A DNA stretch of 64,000 nt from Mesorhizobium sp. B4-1-3 (GTDB taxonomy: Bacteria > Pseudomonadota > Alphaproteobacteria > Rhizobiales > Rhizobiaceae): NCBI RefSeq assembly GCF_006439355.1, contig NZ_VFTG01000009.1, positions 124,001 to 188,000 on the forward strand, given 5' to 3'. Each line of letters opens with the position of its first letter. Within the stretch, counting starts at the first letter, position 1. Positions 19,082-27,227 of the stretch are shown here, piece after piece. The notes beneath the pieces were generated by a model. It was given only the letters and a program-made list of their open reading frames with translations, had not been told where the DNA came from and searched no databases. The position numbers and the translations under genes were made by a program.

Positions 19082-19855
19082 ATGAAATGGCTCAAACCGC
19101 TCCTTATCGCTGGAACGCTGCAGGTTCTGGCGATCACTGCCGGCCATGCCGGCGCCAATCTCGATCAGATCAAGCAGGCCGGGGTGTTCAAGGTCGGTAC
19201 TGAAGGGACCTACGCGCCCTTCACCTATCACGACGAGTCCAACGCGCTGGTCGGCTTCGACGTCGAGATCGCCAAGGCCATCGGCGACAAGCTCGGCGTC
19301 AAGGTCGAGTTCCTCGAAGGCAAGTGGGACGGGCTGATCGCCGGCCTCGACGCCAACCGCTACGACGCCGTCATCAACGAGGTCGGCATCACCGACGCGC
19401 GCAAGGCCAAGTATGATTTCTCCGATCCCTACATCGCCTCGAAGGCGGTGCTGATCGTGCGTGGCGACAACACCGACATCAAGACCTTTGCCGATCTCAA
19501 GGGCAAGAAGTCGGCGCAGTCGCTGACCTCAAACTTCGGCAAGCTCGCGGAGAAGAACGGCGCCGAGCTCGTCGGTACCGACGGCTTCGACCAGTCGATC
19601 CAGCTTCTGCTCACCGGCCGCGCCGACGCCACCATCAACGACAGCCTGTCCTTCCTCGACTTCAAGAAGCACAAGCCGGACGCCAATGTGAAGATCGCCG
19701 CGCAGGAAGAGAACGCCGATTATTCCGGCGTCATCGTGCGCAAGGGCGATCCGGAGCTGGTCGCGGCCATCAACAAGGCGCTGGCCGATATCAAGGCCGA
19801 CGGCAGCTATCAGAAGATCGCCGACAAATATTTCGGCCAAGACGTTTCGAAGTAA
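19082..19855 (+). CDS. Polar amino-acid ABC transporter, substrate-binding protein
   Basis: The 257-residue product is a family 3 solute-binding protein. A signal peptide (MKWLKPLLIAGTLQVLAITAGHAG) precedes the mature start LDQIKQAGVFKVGTEGTYAPFTYHD, and GFDVEIAKAIGDKLG follows. Close relatives bind cystine or other polar amino acids; the exact ligand is not decidable here. The start at 19082 gives a clean signal peptide, whereas an upstream in-frame start adds 31 atypical residues. A permease and an ATPase gene follow, but a cluster of terminator-like hairpins lies between this gene and them. Confidence 0.92.
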   Translation: MKWLKPLLIAGTLQVLAITAGHAGANLDQIKQAGVFKVGTEGTYAPFTYHDESNALVGFDVEIAKAIGDKLGVKVEFLEGKWDGLIAGLDANRYDAVINEVGITDARKAKYDFSDPYIASKAVLIVRGDNTDIKTFADLKGKKSAQSLTSNFGKLAEKNGAELVGTDGFDQSIQLLLTGRADATINDSLSFLDFKKHKPDANVKIAAQEENADYSGVIVRKGDPELVAAINKALADIKADGSYQKIADKYFGQDVSK

Positions 19856-19877
19856 GGCAATCGTCCTCTTGATCGCG

Positions 19878-19912
19878 AACCGGCGGGCCGTCATGACGGC
19901 CCGCCGGTTTTT
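19878..19912 (+). terminator. Strong terminator-like hairpin, first of three
   Basis: AACCGGCGGGCCGTCA and its exact reverse complement form a perfect 32-base inverted repeat (19878-19909) that runs into a run of five T (19908-19912). It stands 23 bp after the binding protein stop codon and has the form of an efficient intrinsic terminator. Confidence 0.85.
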
Positions 19913-19998
19913 GCACGGCATTCGTGGGCCGTCTTTGACGGCCCGCCCTTTTTGCACGGCATTCGTTGGGGCCGTCTTTGACGGCCCGACGGGTTTTG
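19885..19998 (+). repeat. Three tandem terminator-like stem-loops inside the ABC operon
   Basis: The core GGGCCGTC-(T/A)-GACGGCCC occurs at about 19885, 19926 and 19969, spaced 41 and 43 bp. Each copy is followed by a T-run and TTTTGCA; the spacer CACGGCATTCGT is repeated too. The second and third copies are nearly identical over the whole 43-bp unit. They lie between the binding protein gene and the permease start at 20053, so read-through into the transporter genes should be reduced or regulated. Confidence 0.85.
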
Positions 19999-20052
19999 CA
20001 TGATAGTCCATACGGGGGGAACCCCGCCGTATCTCGAAGGGAGAAGCGCTCC

Positions 20053-20733
20053 GTGCCGGACTGGCTGCAATTGATGCTGGAATCGTTGCCGACGCTTTTA
20101 TGGGCGGCGCTGATCTTTACCGTGCCGCTGACGCTTTTGTCCTTCGCGCTCGGGCTCATCGCCGGGCTAGTGACGGCGCTGATCCGGCTGTTCGGCCCGA
20201 AGCCACTGGTCGCGCTGGTGCGTTTCTATGTCTGGATCTTTCGCGGCACGCCGCTTCTGGTGCAGCTCTTCCTGATCTTCTACGGGCTGCCCTCGGTCGG
20301 CATCCTGCTCGATGCCTTTCCCGCCGCGCTGATCGGCTTCACGCTCAACATCGGCGCCTACACCTCCGAGATCATCCGCGCCGTCATCGGCTCGGTGCCG
20401 AAGGGCCAGTGGGAAGCGTCCTATTCGATCGGCATGACCTGGAGCCAGGCGATGCGGCGCACCATCCTGCCGCAAGCCGGCCGCGTCGCGGTGCCGCCGC
20501 TCTCCAACACCTTCATCTCGCTGGTCAAGGACACCTCGCTGGCGGCTGCGATCACCGTGCCCGAGATGTTCCAGGCCGCGCAGCGCATCGTCGCCACCAC
20601 CTATGAGCCGCTGATCCTCTATGTCGAGGCGGCGGCGCTCTACCTCGTGATGAGCTCGGTGCTGTCGGCGCTGCAGGCGCGGCTGGAGGTGCGGCTCAAC
20701 CGTTACGGCGGGTTCCTGGAGGCAAACGCATGA
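20053..20733 (+). CDS. Polar amino-acid ABC transporter permease
   Basis: The 226-residue inner-membrane protein has about five helices and the HisMQ-type permease loop (IRAVIGSVPKGQWEASYSIG). A GTG start at 20053 with AAGGGAGAAG upstream is chosen; the longer open frame would begin within the hairpin array. The stop overlaps the next ATG (ATGA). Together with the binding protein before it and the ATPase after it, this forms one uptake system for a polar amino acid. Confidence 0.92.
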   Translation: MPDWLQLMLESLPTLLWAALIFTVPLTLLSFALGLIAGLVTALIRLFGPKPLVALVRFYVWIFRGTPLLVQLFLIFYGLPSVGILLDAFPAALIGFTLNIGAYTSEIIRAVIGSVPKGQWEASYSIGMTWSQAMRRTILPQAGRVAVPPLSNTFISLVKDTSLAAAITVPEMFQAAQRIVATTYEPLILYVEAAALYLVMSSVLSALQARLEVRLNRYGGFLEANA

Positions 20734-21506
20734 TCGGCCTCACCGACATCGAGAAGCGCTTCGGCGACAATCTGGTGCTGAAGGGCGTCACGGTCAGCCT
20801 CAACGAGGGCAGCGTGACGGCGCTGGTCGGCCCTTCGGGCGGCGGCAAGAGCACGCTCCTGCGCTGCATCAACCTCTTGGAGATCCCGACCTCCGGTTCC
20901 TTGCGCATCGGCGAGGAGACGCTCGCGTTTCATCCAGGCGTCAAGGTGCCGGCCAAGGATATCCAGCGCATCCGCCTTCAGACCGGCATGGTGTTCCAGA
21001 ATTTCCAGCTCTTTCCGCATCGCACGGCGATCGAGAATGTCATGGAAGGGCTGGTGACGGTGCTGAAATGGCCCGAGCCGAGGGCGCGCGAGCGGGCGCT
21101 GGCGCTGCTCGAAAAAGTCGGCATGACGCACAAGGCCGATGCCTGGCCGGCGACGCTGTCGGGCGGCCAGCAGCAGCGCGTGGCGATTGCCCGGGCGCTG
21201 GCGCCGTCGCCGCGTGTTTTGCTCTGCGACGAGCCGACCTCGGCGCTCGATCCGGAGCTGGCGCAGGAAGTGGTCGACGTGCTTGGGCAACTCGCGCGCG
21301 AAGGCACGACCATGGTGATGGCCACGCATGATCTGAGGCTCGCCTCCAAGATCGCCCAGGAGGTCATCTTCCTCGATGCCGGCGCGATCGTCGAGAAAGG
21401 ACCGGCCACAGTCGTCTTCGACAATCCGGAGCGCGAGCGGACCAAGCGCTTCATCGCCTCGCTGCGTCAGGAAGAGGCGCAGAAGGAAGCCGGTAGTGAG
21501 GTGTAG
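20730..21506 (+). CDS. Polar amino-acid ABC transporter ATP-binding protein
   Basis: The 258-residue ATPase carries Walker A GPSGGGKST, the signature LSGGQQQRVAIARAL and Walker B VLLCDEPTSALDPEL, as in GlnQ/HisP-type subunits. The segment VPAKDIQRIRLQTGMVFQNF is typical of the cystine and polar amino-acid branch. Its start overlaps the permease stop by four bases. A bidirectional terminator follows at 21525-21551. Confidence 0.94.
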   Translation: MIGLTDIEKRFGDNLVLKGVTVSLNEGSVTALVGPSGGGKSTLLRCINLLEIPTSGSLRIGEETLAFHPGVKVPAKDIQRIRLQTGMVFQNFQLFPHRTAIENVMEGLVTVLKWPEPRARERALALLEKVGMTHKADAWPATLSGGQQQRVAIARALAPSPRVLLCDEPTSALDPELAQEVVDVLGQLAREGTTMVMATHDLRLASKIAQEVIFLDAGAIVEKGPATVVFDNPERERTKRFIASLRQEEAQKEAGSEV

Positions 21507-21524
21507 AAATTGGTATCAGAAACA

Positions 21525-21551
21525 AAAAACCCGGCGCGAGGCCGGGTTTTT
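21525..21551. terminator. Bidirectional terminator between the ABC operon and carD
   Basis: AAAAACCCGGC and GCCGGGTTTTT form a perfect 11-bp stem with a five-base loop. A-run and T-run flanks allow it to end transcription from both converging operons. Confidence 0.9.
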
Positions 21552-21574
21552 CGGAACTCCAAAAGCGAAAAAGC

Positions 21575-22156
21575 TCAGGCAGCCTCTTCCTGCTCGGCTT
21601 CCTCGTTGTCGGCCTTGGCGCCGCGCTTCGGGCCCTTGTTGAGGTTGACCTCGATGAGGCGCACCGCCTCGGTCTCCGACATGCGGTTCACCGCAGCGAT
21701 TTCGCGAGCCATGCGGTCGAGCGCGGCTTCATAGAGCTGACGCTCGGAATAGGACTGCTCCGGCTGGTTGTCGGCGCGGTAGAGGTCGCGCACGACTTCC
21801 GAGATCGAGATCAGGTCGCCGGAGTTGATCTTGGCGTCATACTCCTGCGCGCGGCGCGACCACATGGTGCGCTTGATGCGGGCGCGACCCTGCACGACCT
21901 TGAGCGCACGGTCGACATAGTCCTCTTCCGACAGCTTGCGCATGCCGATCGAGGTCGCCTTGGCGACCGGAACCTTGAGCCGCATCTTGTCCTTCTGGAA
22001 ATCGATGACGAACAATTCCAGCTTGTGACCCGCAACTTCCTGCTCGTCGATCGCCACGATCTGGCCGACGCCATGCGCGGGGTAGACGATGAACTCGCCG
22101 GTCTTGAACCCGTGGCGGGCCGCGTTGGACTTCTTCTGCGGGGTGGTCGTTGCCAT
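21575..22156 (-). CDS. carD: CarD-family transcriptional regulator
   Basis: The 193-residue product has the N-terminal RNA polymerase interacting domain of CarD/CdnL proteins (EFIVYPAHGVGQIVAIDEQE and GMRKLSEEDYVDRAL) and a helical C-terminal domain that contacts DNA near the -10 region. In alphaproteobacteria CdnL stabilises open promoter complexes at rRNA and growth genes. AAGGAG precedes the ATG at 22156. A long leader with two hairpins and a sigma-70-like promoter lie upstream. The C-terminal tail is Glu/Ala-rich. Confidence 0.94.
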   Translation of the reverse strand: MATTTPQKKSNAARHGFKTGEFIVYPAHGVGQIVAIDEQEVAGHKLELFVIDFQKDKMRLKVPVAKATSIGMRKLSEEDYVDRALKVVQGRARIKRTMWSRRAQEYDAKINSGDLISISEVVRDLYRADNQPEQSYSERQLYEAALDRMAREIAAVNRMSETEAVRLIEVNLNKGPKRGAKADNEEAEQEEAA

Positions 22157-22529
22157 TACGCCCTGAACTCCTTAGTTGTGCAGCCGGCATCATGCCGGCT
22201 CGAAACCCATGGGGTCGGCGGTGGCCGACCGTTAGCCGCGCAACAGGGTGAACCCACCGGAAAAGCAGGGACCGGCATATCGCACGAATGCGACCGCCTG
22301 CCCCAGATCGCTCTGGTCCGGATCTAAAAGCTCACCTTTCAGTGATTTGGGGCGTTAGCGCCATAAATCGACGTTGTGTCACCGGCATGTTTCGCTGATG
22401 TAGCACAAAAAGTCGGAAGAATCAAGGTTTTGCTGCATTCGCTAACCCCAAGCGGCAGCGCTGCCTGTCAAGACAGTAATTGTATCGGTCCCGTTACGTC
22501 GCGTCATGCCGGTGTTGCCGGCCGCTCTA
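22157..22529 (-). other. carD leader and promoter region
   Basis: The 373-bp gap between fdxA and carD holds a promoter candidate at 22398-22426 and two compact inverted repeats, GCCGGCATCATGCCGGC near 22182 and GGTCGGCGGTGGCCGACC near 22213. Both repeats would be transcribed in the carD leader, which would be about 235 nt long. No gene-like frame is present. Confidence 0.55.
22398..22426 (-). promoter_or_regulatory. Sigma-70-like promoter of carD
   Basis: On the minus strand CTTGAT (22426-22421) and CTACAT (22403-22398) are separated by 17 bases, close to the rhizobial CTTGAC / CTATAT pattern. It would give a transcript starting near 22391. Confidence 0.5.
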
Positions 22530-22868
22530 TCAATCGCCTTCCCCGGGCTCCGCCGAAAAATACTTCTCGAACTTTCCGGTCTCGCCGTCAAAGGTCTTGG
22601 CGTCTGCCGGCGGCTCTTTCTTGGCGGTGATGTTGGGCCATTTCTCGGCGTATTCCGAGTTGATCTGCAACCATTTGTCGAGGCCGCCCTCAGTGTCCGG
22701 CTTGATCGCGTCGGCCGGGCATTCGGGCTCGCACACGCCGCAGTCGATGCACTCGTCGGGATGGATGACGAGCATGTTCTCGCCCTCGTAGAAACAGTCG
22801 ACCGGACAGACCTCGATGCAGTCCATATATTTGCATTTGATGCAATTATCGGTCACGACATAGGTCAT
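22530..22868 (-). CDS. fdxA: 7Fe ferredoxin FdxA
   Basis: The 112-residue product has the two cluster-binding stretches of a [3Fe-4S][4Fe-4S] ferredoxin, [17 protein letters not shown] and [12 protein letters not shown], and the extended C-terminal half seen in FdxA. It is a low-potential cytoplasmic electron carrier. The start MTYVVTDNC at 22868 is the conserved one; upstream in-frame residues are of low complexity and not family-like. It lies between the S4 protein and carD genes on the same strand, the order common in Rhizobiales. Confidence 0.96.
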   Translation of the reverse strand: MTYVVTDNCIKCKYMDCIEVCPVDCFYEGENMLVIHPDECIDCGVCEPECPADAIKPDTEGGLDKWLQINSEYAEKWPNITAKKEPPADAKTFDGETGKFEKYFSAEPGEGD

Positions 22869-23070
22869 TGCAGGCTCCGGAAGGTCCCATTTTGTTGGGC
22901 TTTTTGGCTGAGGTAACGCCTTTGCCCGCCGCATGCAAGGGTAGGGATTGCCGGCGGAGCCGGAGGGCCGGAAAGGAATTCCGCCGGAAGAGCGCATCGA
23001 AGTCACCAGGGGGGGACCGCTGCTCGCTTTTGCCGGAATTGCCCCGGCCGCGCCCCGGGCCGGTTTTGTC

Positions 23071-23457
23071 TCATTCGTCGCCGAGCAGACGGTCGGTCTG
23101 CCGCCGCTCGCGCTTGGTCGGGCGGCCGCTGCCGGCGTCGCGCAGCGCCGGAATGGCGTCCGGGACCGCCCCGTCTTTGGGCGTCGGCGCCGGCGACATG
23201 TCCTCGTAGAGCAGCCGCGCCTCGTCGGCCGGTCCGCGCCGCGTGCCGCAATTCACCACCTTCCAGACCAGAATGCGGCCCTCGAGGGTGATGGTCAGCA
23301 CGTCGCCGGGCTTGACCAGATCGGAGGCCTGCGCTGCTTTGTCGCGATTGATGCGCACGCGTCCGGCGACGACGACCTTCGCCGCCAGCGAGCGCGATTT
23401 CACCGCGCGCGAGAAGAACAGCCATTTGTCGATGCGCTGGCGGCCTTCTCCAACCAT
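23071..23457 (-). CDS. S4-domain RNA-binding protein (Hsp15-like)
   Basis: The 128-residue protein has an S4 fold from the start ([23 protein letters not shown], then [23 protein letters not shown]), matching the Hsp15/HslR group that binds 50S subunits carrying stalled nascent chains. The C-terminal tail is rich in Arg, Lys and Pro. The stop at 23071 lies about 200 bp before fdxA, and the helicase gene is just upstream beyond two palindromic repeats. Ribosome recycling is inferred from the family. Confidence 0.88.
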   Translation of the reverse strand: MVGEGRQRIDKWLFFSRAVKSRSLAAKVVVAGRVRINRDKAAQASDLVKPGDVLTITLEGRILVWKVVNCGTRRGPADEARLLYEDMSPAPTPKDGAVPDAIPALRDAGSGRPTKRERRQTDRLLGDE

Positions 23458-23473
23458 CGGGGCTAGCTTCGTC

Positions 23474-23542
23474 GGAGCATGATCTTATCGGAAAACCGGT
23501 TCCCGCTTTTCGCTGACGCGGTCCTTCGGTTCGGGATCATGC
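23474..23542. repeat. GAGCATGATC palindromic repeat, copy A
   Basis: The element runs from GGAGCATGATCTTATCGG through AAAACCGGTTCCCGCTTTTC to TTCGGTTCGGGATCATGC. Its ends are inverted copies of GCATGATC. A second, shorter copy follows within 15 bp. Confidence 0.7.
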
Positions 23543-23553
23543 TGGCTCTTTGA

Positions 23554-23606
23554 TAGAGCATGATCTTGCCCGAAAACCGGTTCCCACTCTTTGGGATCAT
23601 GCTCGA
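23554..23606. repeat. GAGCATGATC palindromic repeat, copy B
   Basis: AGAGCATGATCTTGCCCG, AAAACCGGTTCCCACT and TTTGGGATCATGCTC form a palindrome of about 50 bp, ending just before the helicase stop at 23609. It may also serve as the transcript end of the helicase gene. Confidence 0.75.
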
Positions 23607-23608
23607 AC

Positions 23609-26600
23609 CTATTTCTTCAGCTGGTCGCGCAAGGCGGCGAGCTTGGCGAAAGGCGAATCCGGGTCGAAGCGCTGCGGGCGTTCCTCGCGTGGCCTGCTCT
23701 GGAAGGCGGGCTTGCTGCCAGGAGCGTTACCCTTGGCGTCCTGCCTGTTGCCCTTCCAGTCGGGCCGGCCCTCGCGGCGGCCTCCTTCGTAGCGATCCGG
23801 GCGTTCGCCCTGCGGTCTGCCTTCGCGCCGGTCGCCCGTTTCCGGCTTCGGCTTGAACTTCGAGCGGTCGAAGCGCGGCTTCCCGGCGCCGTCGCGGCGG
23901 CCTTCATGTGCCGGCTTGTCACCGGGCTGGCCGCCTCCGGCGCCTGCCTCGCGCGCAGGCTGGCCAGCGCGCGGACGATTGTCGCGGCGGTTGTCGTGGC
24001 GATGGCGCGGACGCTGATGATCGAAACGCGCCTGGCGCCATAGAAGGACAGGCTTGGGTTCTTCGGCTTCGGCCAGGGCTTCGCCAGCCTTACCCTCTCC
24101 CTCGTGGGGAGCGTCGGCGCGCAGCGCCGGGGCGGGGGGAGCGCCGGCGTCGCTGGTATCGGCACTGCCTGCGTCGTCACCCCCACCCGCGTCGCTTCGG
24201 GCCGCGACCTCATCCATAGAGGGGGAGGTGGGCGCCTCGGCGGTTTCGGTCGATTCAAGCACCACAGTGTTCTCTGCGGGGTAGGCCTCTTCCGGGACCT
24301 CGGCCGCAGCTTCCGCCAGCTCTCCCGGGGCGGGTTCCGCCGCCGCTTCCACAACGGCGTCAGCGGGAGCTTCGGCTACGGGTTCGACGGCGGCCGGCTC
24401 GGAACCCTCGGCCGATGTCTCGGCAACCGTGTCAGTCGTGGCAACTTCGGCCGCCGCTGCCTGCGCGGCAGGCGCCATCTCTTCCGCAGCGAGCTTGGCC
24501 GCTGCCTGCTCACGGGCGGCGGCGTCCAGCGCGTCGAGCTTCGCCTTCACCTCGGCGGCCGGCTTGGCCTCGGAGCGATAGCCGAGACCTTTCAGGATCT
24601 CCTCCATGTCGTCGGCCGTGGCGCCGAGGATCGACATCATCGGAGGCGTCACCATGAAGGCGTGGCCGTCATAGGCGCCGTCCGGACGCTGGCCGAGACC
24701 GGGCTTCCAGTTGGTCGCCGGGCGGATGAGGTCGGCAAGCCGCTCGAGGATGTCGACGCGCACGGCGCGCCGGCCGAGATTGCGGTAGCCGGCGAGCTTG
24801 TAGAAGGTCTTGTCGAAGGCCGGGTCGATGACCACCGAGGTGCGGCCGGAGGCCAGCGCGTGCACCACGTCGCCGAAGCCCGGCTTATCCTTGCCGTCGT
24901 TCTTCAGCGCCCAAAGCAGCGTCACCAGTCCCGCCGGAGCCGGCTTGATCAGCGCCGGCACGAAGACGTGGTAGGCGCCGAAGCGCACGCCGAGGCGGCG
25001 GAGCGCCGCACGGCCGTCCTGGTCGAGCGACTTCATCTCCTCCGCGATGTCGCGGCGGTTGATCAAGCCGAAATGCTCGACCAGCTGGAAGGCGATGCCG
25101 CGCGCGATGCCGGTGATCTGGTCGGCATTCTTCAAGTCGACCAGCGGCTTCAAAAGCGACTCGATCTGAAAATTGACGAAACGCTCGGCACGCGCCGCGA
25201 CCTTGTCGCGGGCAGGGCCGGTCAGCTGCTCGTCGGCAAGCAAGACCAGGCGCGGCTTCAGCGCATCCTCGCCGGCGACCAACGTGCCGATCGGTGCGCC
25301 GATCCAGCGCAGGATTCCATCCGAGCCCAAAGCCAGGTCGCCATTGGCGCAGGCGGCGAAGCGTTCGGCGCGCGCGTCGAACTCGGCCGCGAGCGCCTTC
25401 TGGGCGGCGGTGCGCACCGCCTTGGCGTCTTCGCCGCCGGCGCTCTGGTCGGCGGTGAAGCGGAACCCTTGCAGCTCGCCGACATGATGGCCTTCGACGA
25501 GGACGGTTCCGGTAGGGCTGATTTCGGCTTCAGGCATGGTATTTTCTCTAAGGCGCCGCATGAGGACGGAAGTCCTGCGGTCTACGAAGCGTTTCGTCAA
25601 CCGCTCATGCAGCGCATCCGACAATCTGTCTTCGATTTCGCGCGTCTTTTCCTGCCAGTGTAGCTGATCGGCCAGCCATCCAGGGCGGTTGGAGACGAAA
25701 GTCCAGGTGCGGATCTGCGCGATCCGGTGCGACAGCGTGTCGATGTCGCCTTCCGTCGTGTCGGCGCGCCGCACCTGCTCGGCCATGTAATTCTCATCGA
25801 CGTGGCCATGGCGCGCAAGGTCCATATAGATGGAGGCAATGAGGTCGGCGTGCTGGGCCGGCGCGATCTTGCGGTAGTCGGGGAGCGCGCAGGCTTCCCA
25901 GAGCAGCGCGACGCGCTCCTTGCCGGTTGCCAAAGCGCGGATGTCGCCATCCTTCGACAGATGCTCCAGCGCCTGCGCGTCGACAGCCGGCAGCGCGCGG
26001 GTCAGCCCCTCGACCGGCGCATTGGTCTCGGTCGAGCGCTTGAGCGCGTCGAGGCTGGAAAAATCGAAATCGGCGGTGCGCCATTGCAGCACCTTCACCG
26101 GGTCGAAATCATGCGCCTCGATCTTGGCGACTAGATCCTCGTCGAACGGATCGACCTGGCCGGTGACGCCGAACGTGCCGTCACGCAGATGCCGGCCGGC
26201 GCGGCCGGCGATCTGGCCGAGCTCGGCGGCGGTCAGGTTGCGATATTGATAGCCGTCGAACTTGCGGTTCTGGGCGAACGCGACATGGTCGAGGTCGAGG
26301 TTCAGGCCCATGCCGATGGCGTCGGTGGCGACGAGATAATCGACATCGCCGGACTGGAAGATTTCCACCTGCGCGTTGCGGGTGCGCGGCGAGAGCGCGC
26401 CGAGCACGACGGCGGCGCCCCCCTGCTGGCGGCGGATCAGCTCGGCAATGGCGTAGACCTCGTCGGCGGAGAAAGCGACGATCGCCGTGCGCCGCGGCAG
26501 CCGGGTGAGCTTCTTCGAGCCGGCATAGGCGAGATGCGACAGCCTAGGCCGCGTCACCACCGACACGCCCTTCAGAAGGCGCTGCAGGATGCCATGCATC

Positions 26601-27016
26601 GTGGCCGCGCCCAGGAGCAGTGTCTCCTGGCGGCCGCGCAGATGCAGGATGCGGTCGGTGAAGATATGGCCGCGCTCGAGATCGCCGGCGAGCTGCACCT
26701 CGTCGATGGCGACGAAGGCGGCGTCGGTCTCGCGCGGCATCGCCTCGACGGTGCAGACTGAATACCTCGCGCCAGCGGGCACGATCTTCTCCTCGCCGGT
26801 GATCAGCGCCACCTTGTGGGCGCCGACCTTCTCGCAGACGCGCGCATAGACCTCGCGGGCAAGCAGCCTCAGCGGCAGCCCGATGACGCCGGTCTCGTGC
26901 GCCACCATGCGCTCGATGGCGAGATGGGTCTTGCCGGTGTTGGTAGGGCCTAGCACGGCCGTCACGTCGCGGCCCGAAAGGATCAGCGGCTGGGAGTGTT
27001 TCGGCTGGATGTTCAT
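23609..27016 (-). CDS. Suv3-like DExH helicase with long disordered tail
   Basis: The 1135-residue protein has superfamily 2 helicase motifs: Walker A GPTNTGKTH (about 23-31), DEVQ (105-108) in place of DEAD, and QIAGRAGR (268-275). These and the downstream domains resemble the mitochondrial RNA helicase Suv3, which works with RNA-degrading enzymes; alphaproteobacteria carry close homologues. From about residue 830 the chain becomes Ala/Glu-rich, and the last 160 residues or so are Arg/Gly/Pro-rich, typical of RNA-binding tails. A role in RNA turnover or ribosome assembly is inferred. It heads the minus-strand group with the S4 protein, fdxA and carD. Confidence 0.88.
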   Translation of the reverse strand: MNIQPKHSQPLILSGRDVTAVLGPTNTGKTHLAIERMVAHETGVIGLPLRLLAREVYARVCEKVGAHKVALITGEEKIVPAGARYSVCTVEAMPRETDAAFVAIDEVQLAGDLERGHIFTDRILHLRGRQETLLLGAATMHGILQRLLKGVSVVTRPRLSHLAYAGSKKLTRLPRRTAIVAFSADEVYAIAELIRRQQGGAAVVLGALSPRTRNAQVEIFQSGDVDYLVATDAIGMGLNLDLDHVAFAQNRKFDGYQYRNLTAAELGQIAGRAGRHLRDGTFGVTGQVDPFDEDLVAKIEAHDFDPVKVLQWRTADFDFSSLDALKRSTETNAPVEGLTRALPAVDAQALEHLSKDGDIRALATGKERVALLWEACALPDYRKIAPAQHADLIASIYMDLARHGHVDENYMAEQVRRADTTEGDIDTLSHRIAQIRTWTFVSNRPGWLADQLHWQEKTREIEDRLSDALHERLTKRFVDRRTSVLMRRLRENTMPEAEISPTGTVLVEGHHVGELQGFRFTADQSAGGEDAKAVRTAAQKALAAEFDARAERFAACANGDLALGSDGILRWIGAPIGTLVAGEDALKPRLVLLADEQLTGPARDKVAARAERFVNFQIESLLKPLVDLKNADQITGIARGIAFQLVEHFGLINRRDIAEEMKSLDQDGRAALRRLGVRFGAYHVFVPALIKPAPAGLVTLLWALKNDGKDKPGFGDVVHALASGRTSVVIDPAFDKTFYKLAGYRNLGRRAVRVDILERLADLIRPATNWKPGLGQRPDGAYDGHAFMVTPPMMSILGATADDMEEILKGLGYRSEAKPAAEVKAKLDALDAAAREQAAAKLAAEEMAPAAQAAAAEVATTDTVAETSAEGSEPAAVEPVAEAPADAVVEAAAEPAPGELAEAAAEVPEEAYPAENTVVLESTETAEAPTSPSMDEVAARSDAGGGDDAGSADTSDAGAPPAPALRADAPHEGEGKAGEALAEAEEPKPVLLWRQARFDHQRPRHRHDNRRDNRPRAGQPAREAGAGGGQPGDKPAHEGRRDGAGKPRFDRSKFKPKPETGDRREGRPQGERPDRYEGGRREGRPDWKGNRQDAKGNAPGSKPAFQSRPREERPQRFDPDSPFAKLAALRDQLKK

Positions 27017-27056
27017 CGGCTCGGAAATAAGTGTTTCTGCCGCTTTGATTGTTTAA

Positions 27057-27104
27057 ACATGATCTTTTTCCGAAAACCGGTTCCCACTTTTCGGGATCAT
27101 GCTT
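27057..27104. repeat. GAGCATGATC palindromic repeat, copy C
   Basis: AACATGATCTTTTTCCG, AAAACCGGTTCCCACTTT and TCGGGATCATGCTT repeat the plan of the copies at 23.5 kb. It lies upstream of the helicase start. Confidence 0.75.
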
Positions 27105-27227
27105 TTGGTCGGAGGCGCGGCGGCGCCGCCGCGTGTGACAGCCGACACATAGGGATTTAGGACGCCGAGCGAAAGCGGAATGTTCTTCTGGGGGCAGGCG
27201 GGAATGGACGCACCGGTCAAAACCGGC

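Noticed and set aside
19878..19998. Short CRISPR-like array
   Set aside because: The repeated units are terminator hairpins with repeated spacers as well, no cas genes are present and there are only three units.
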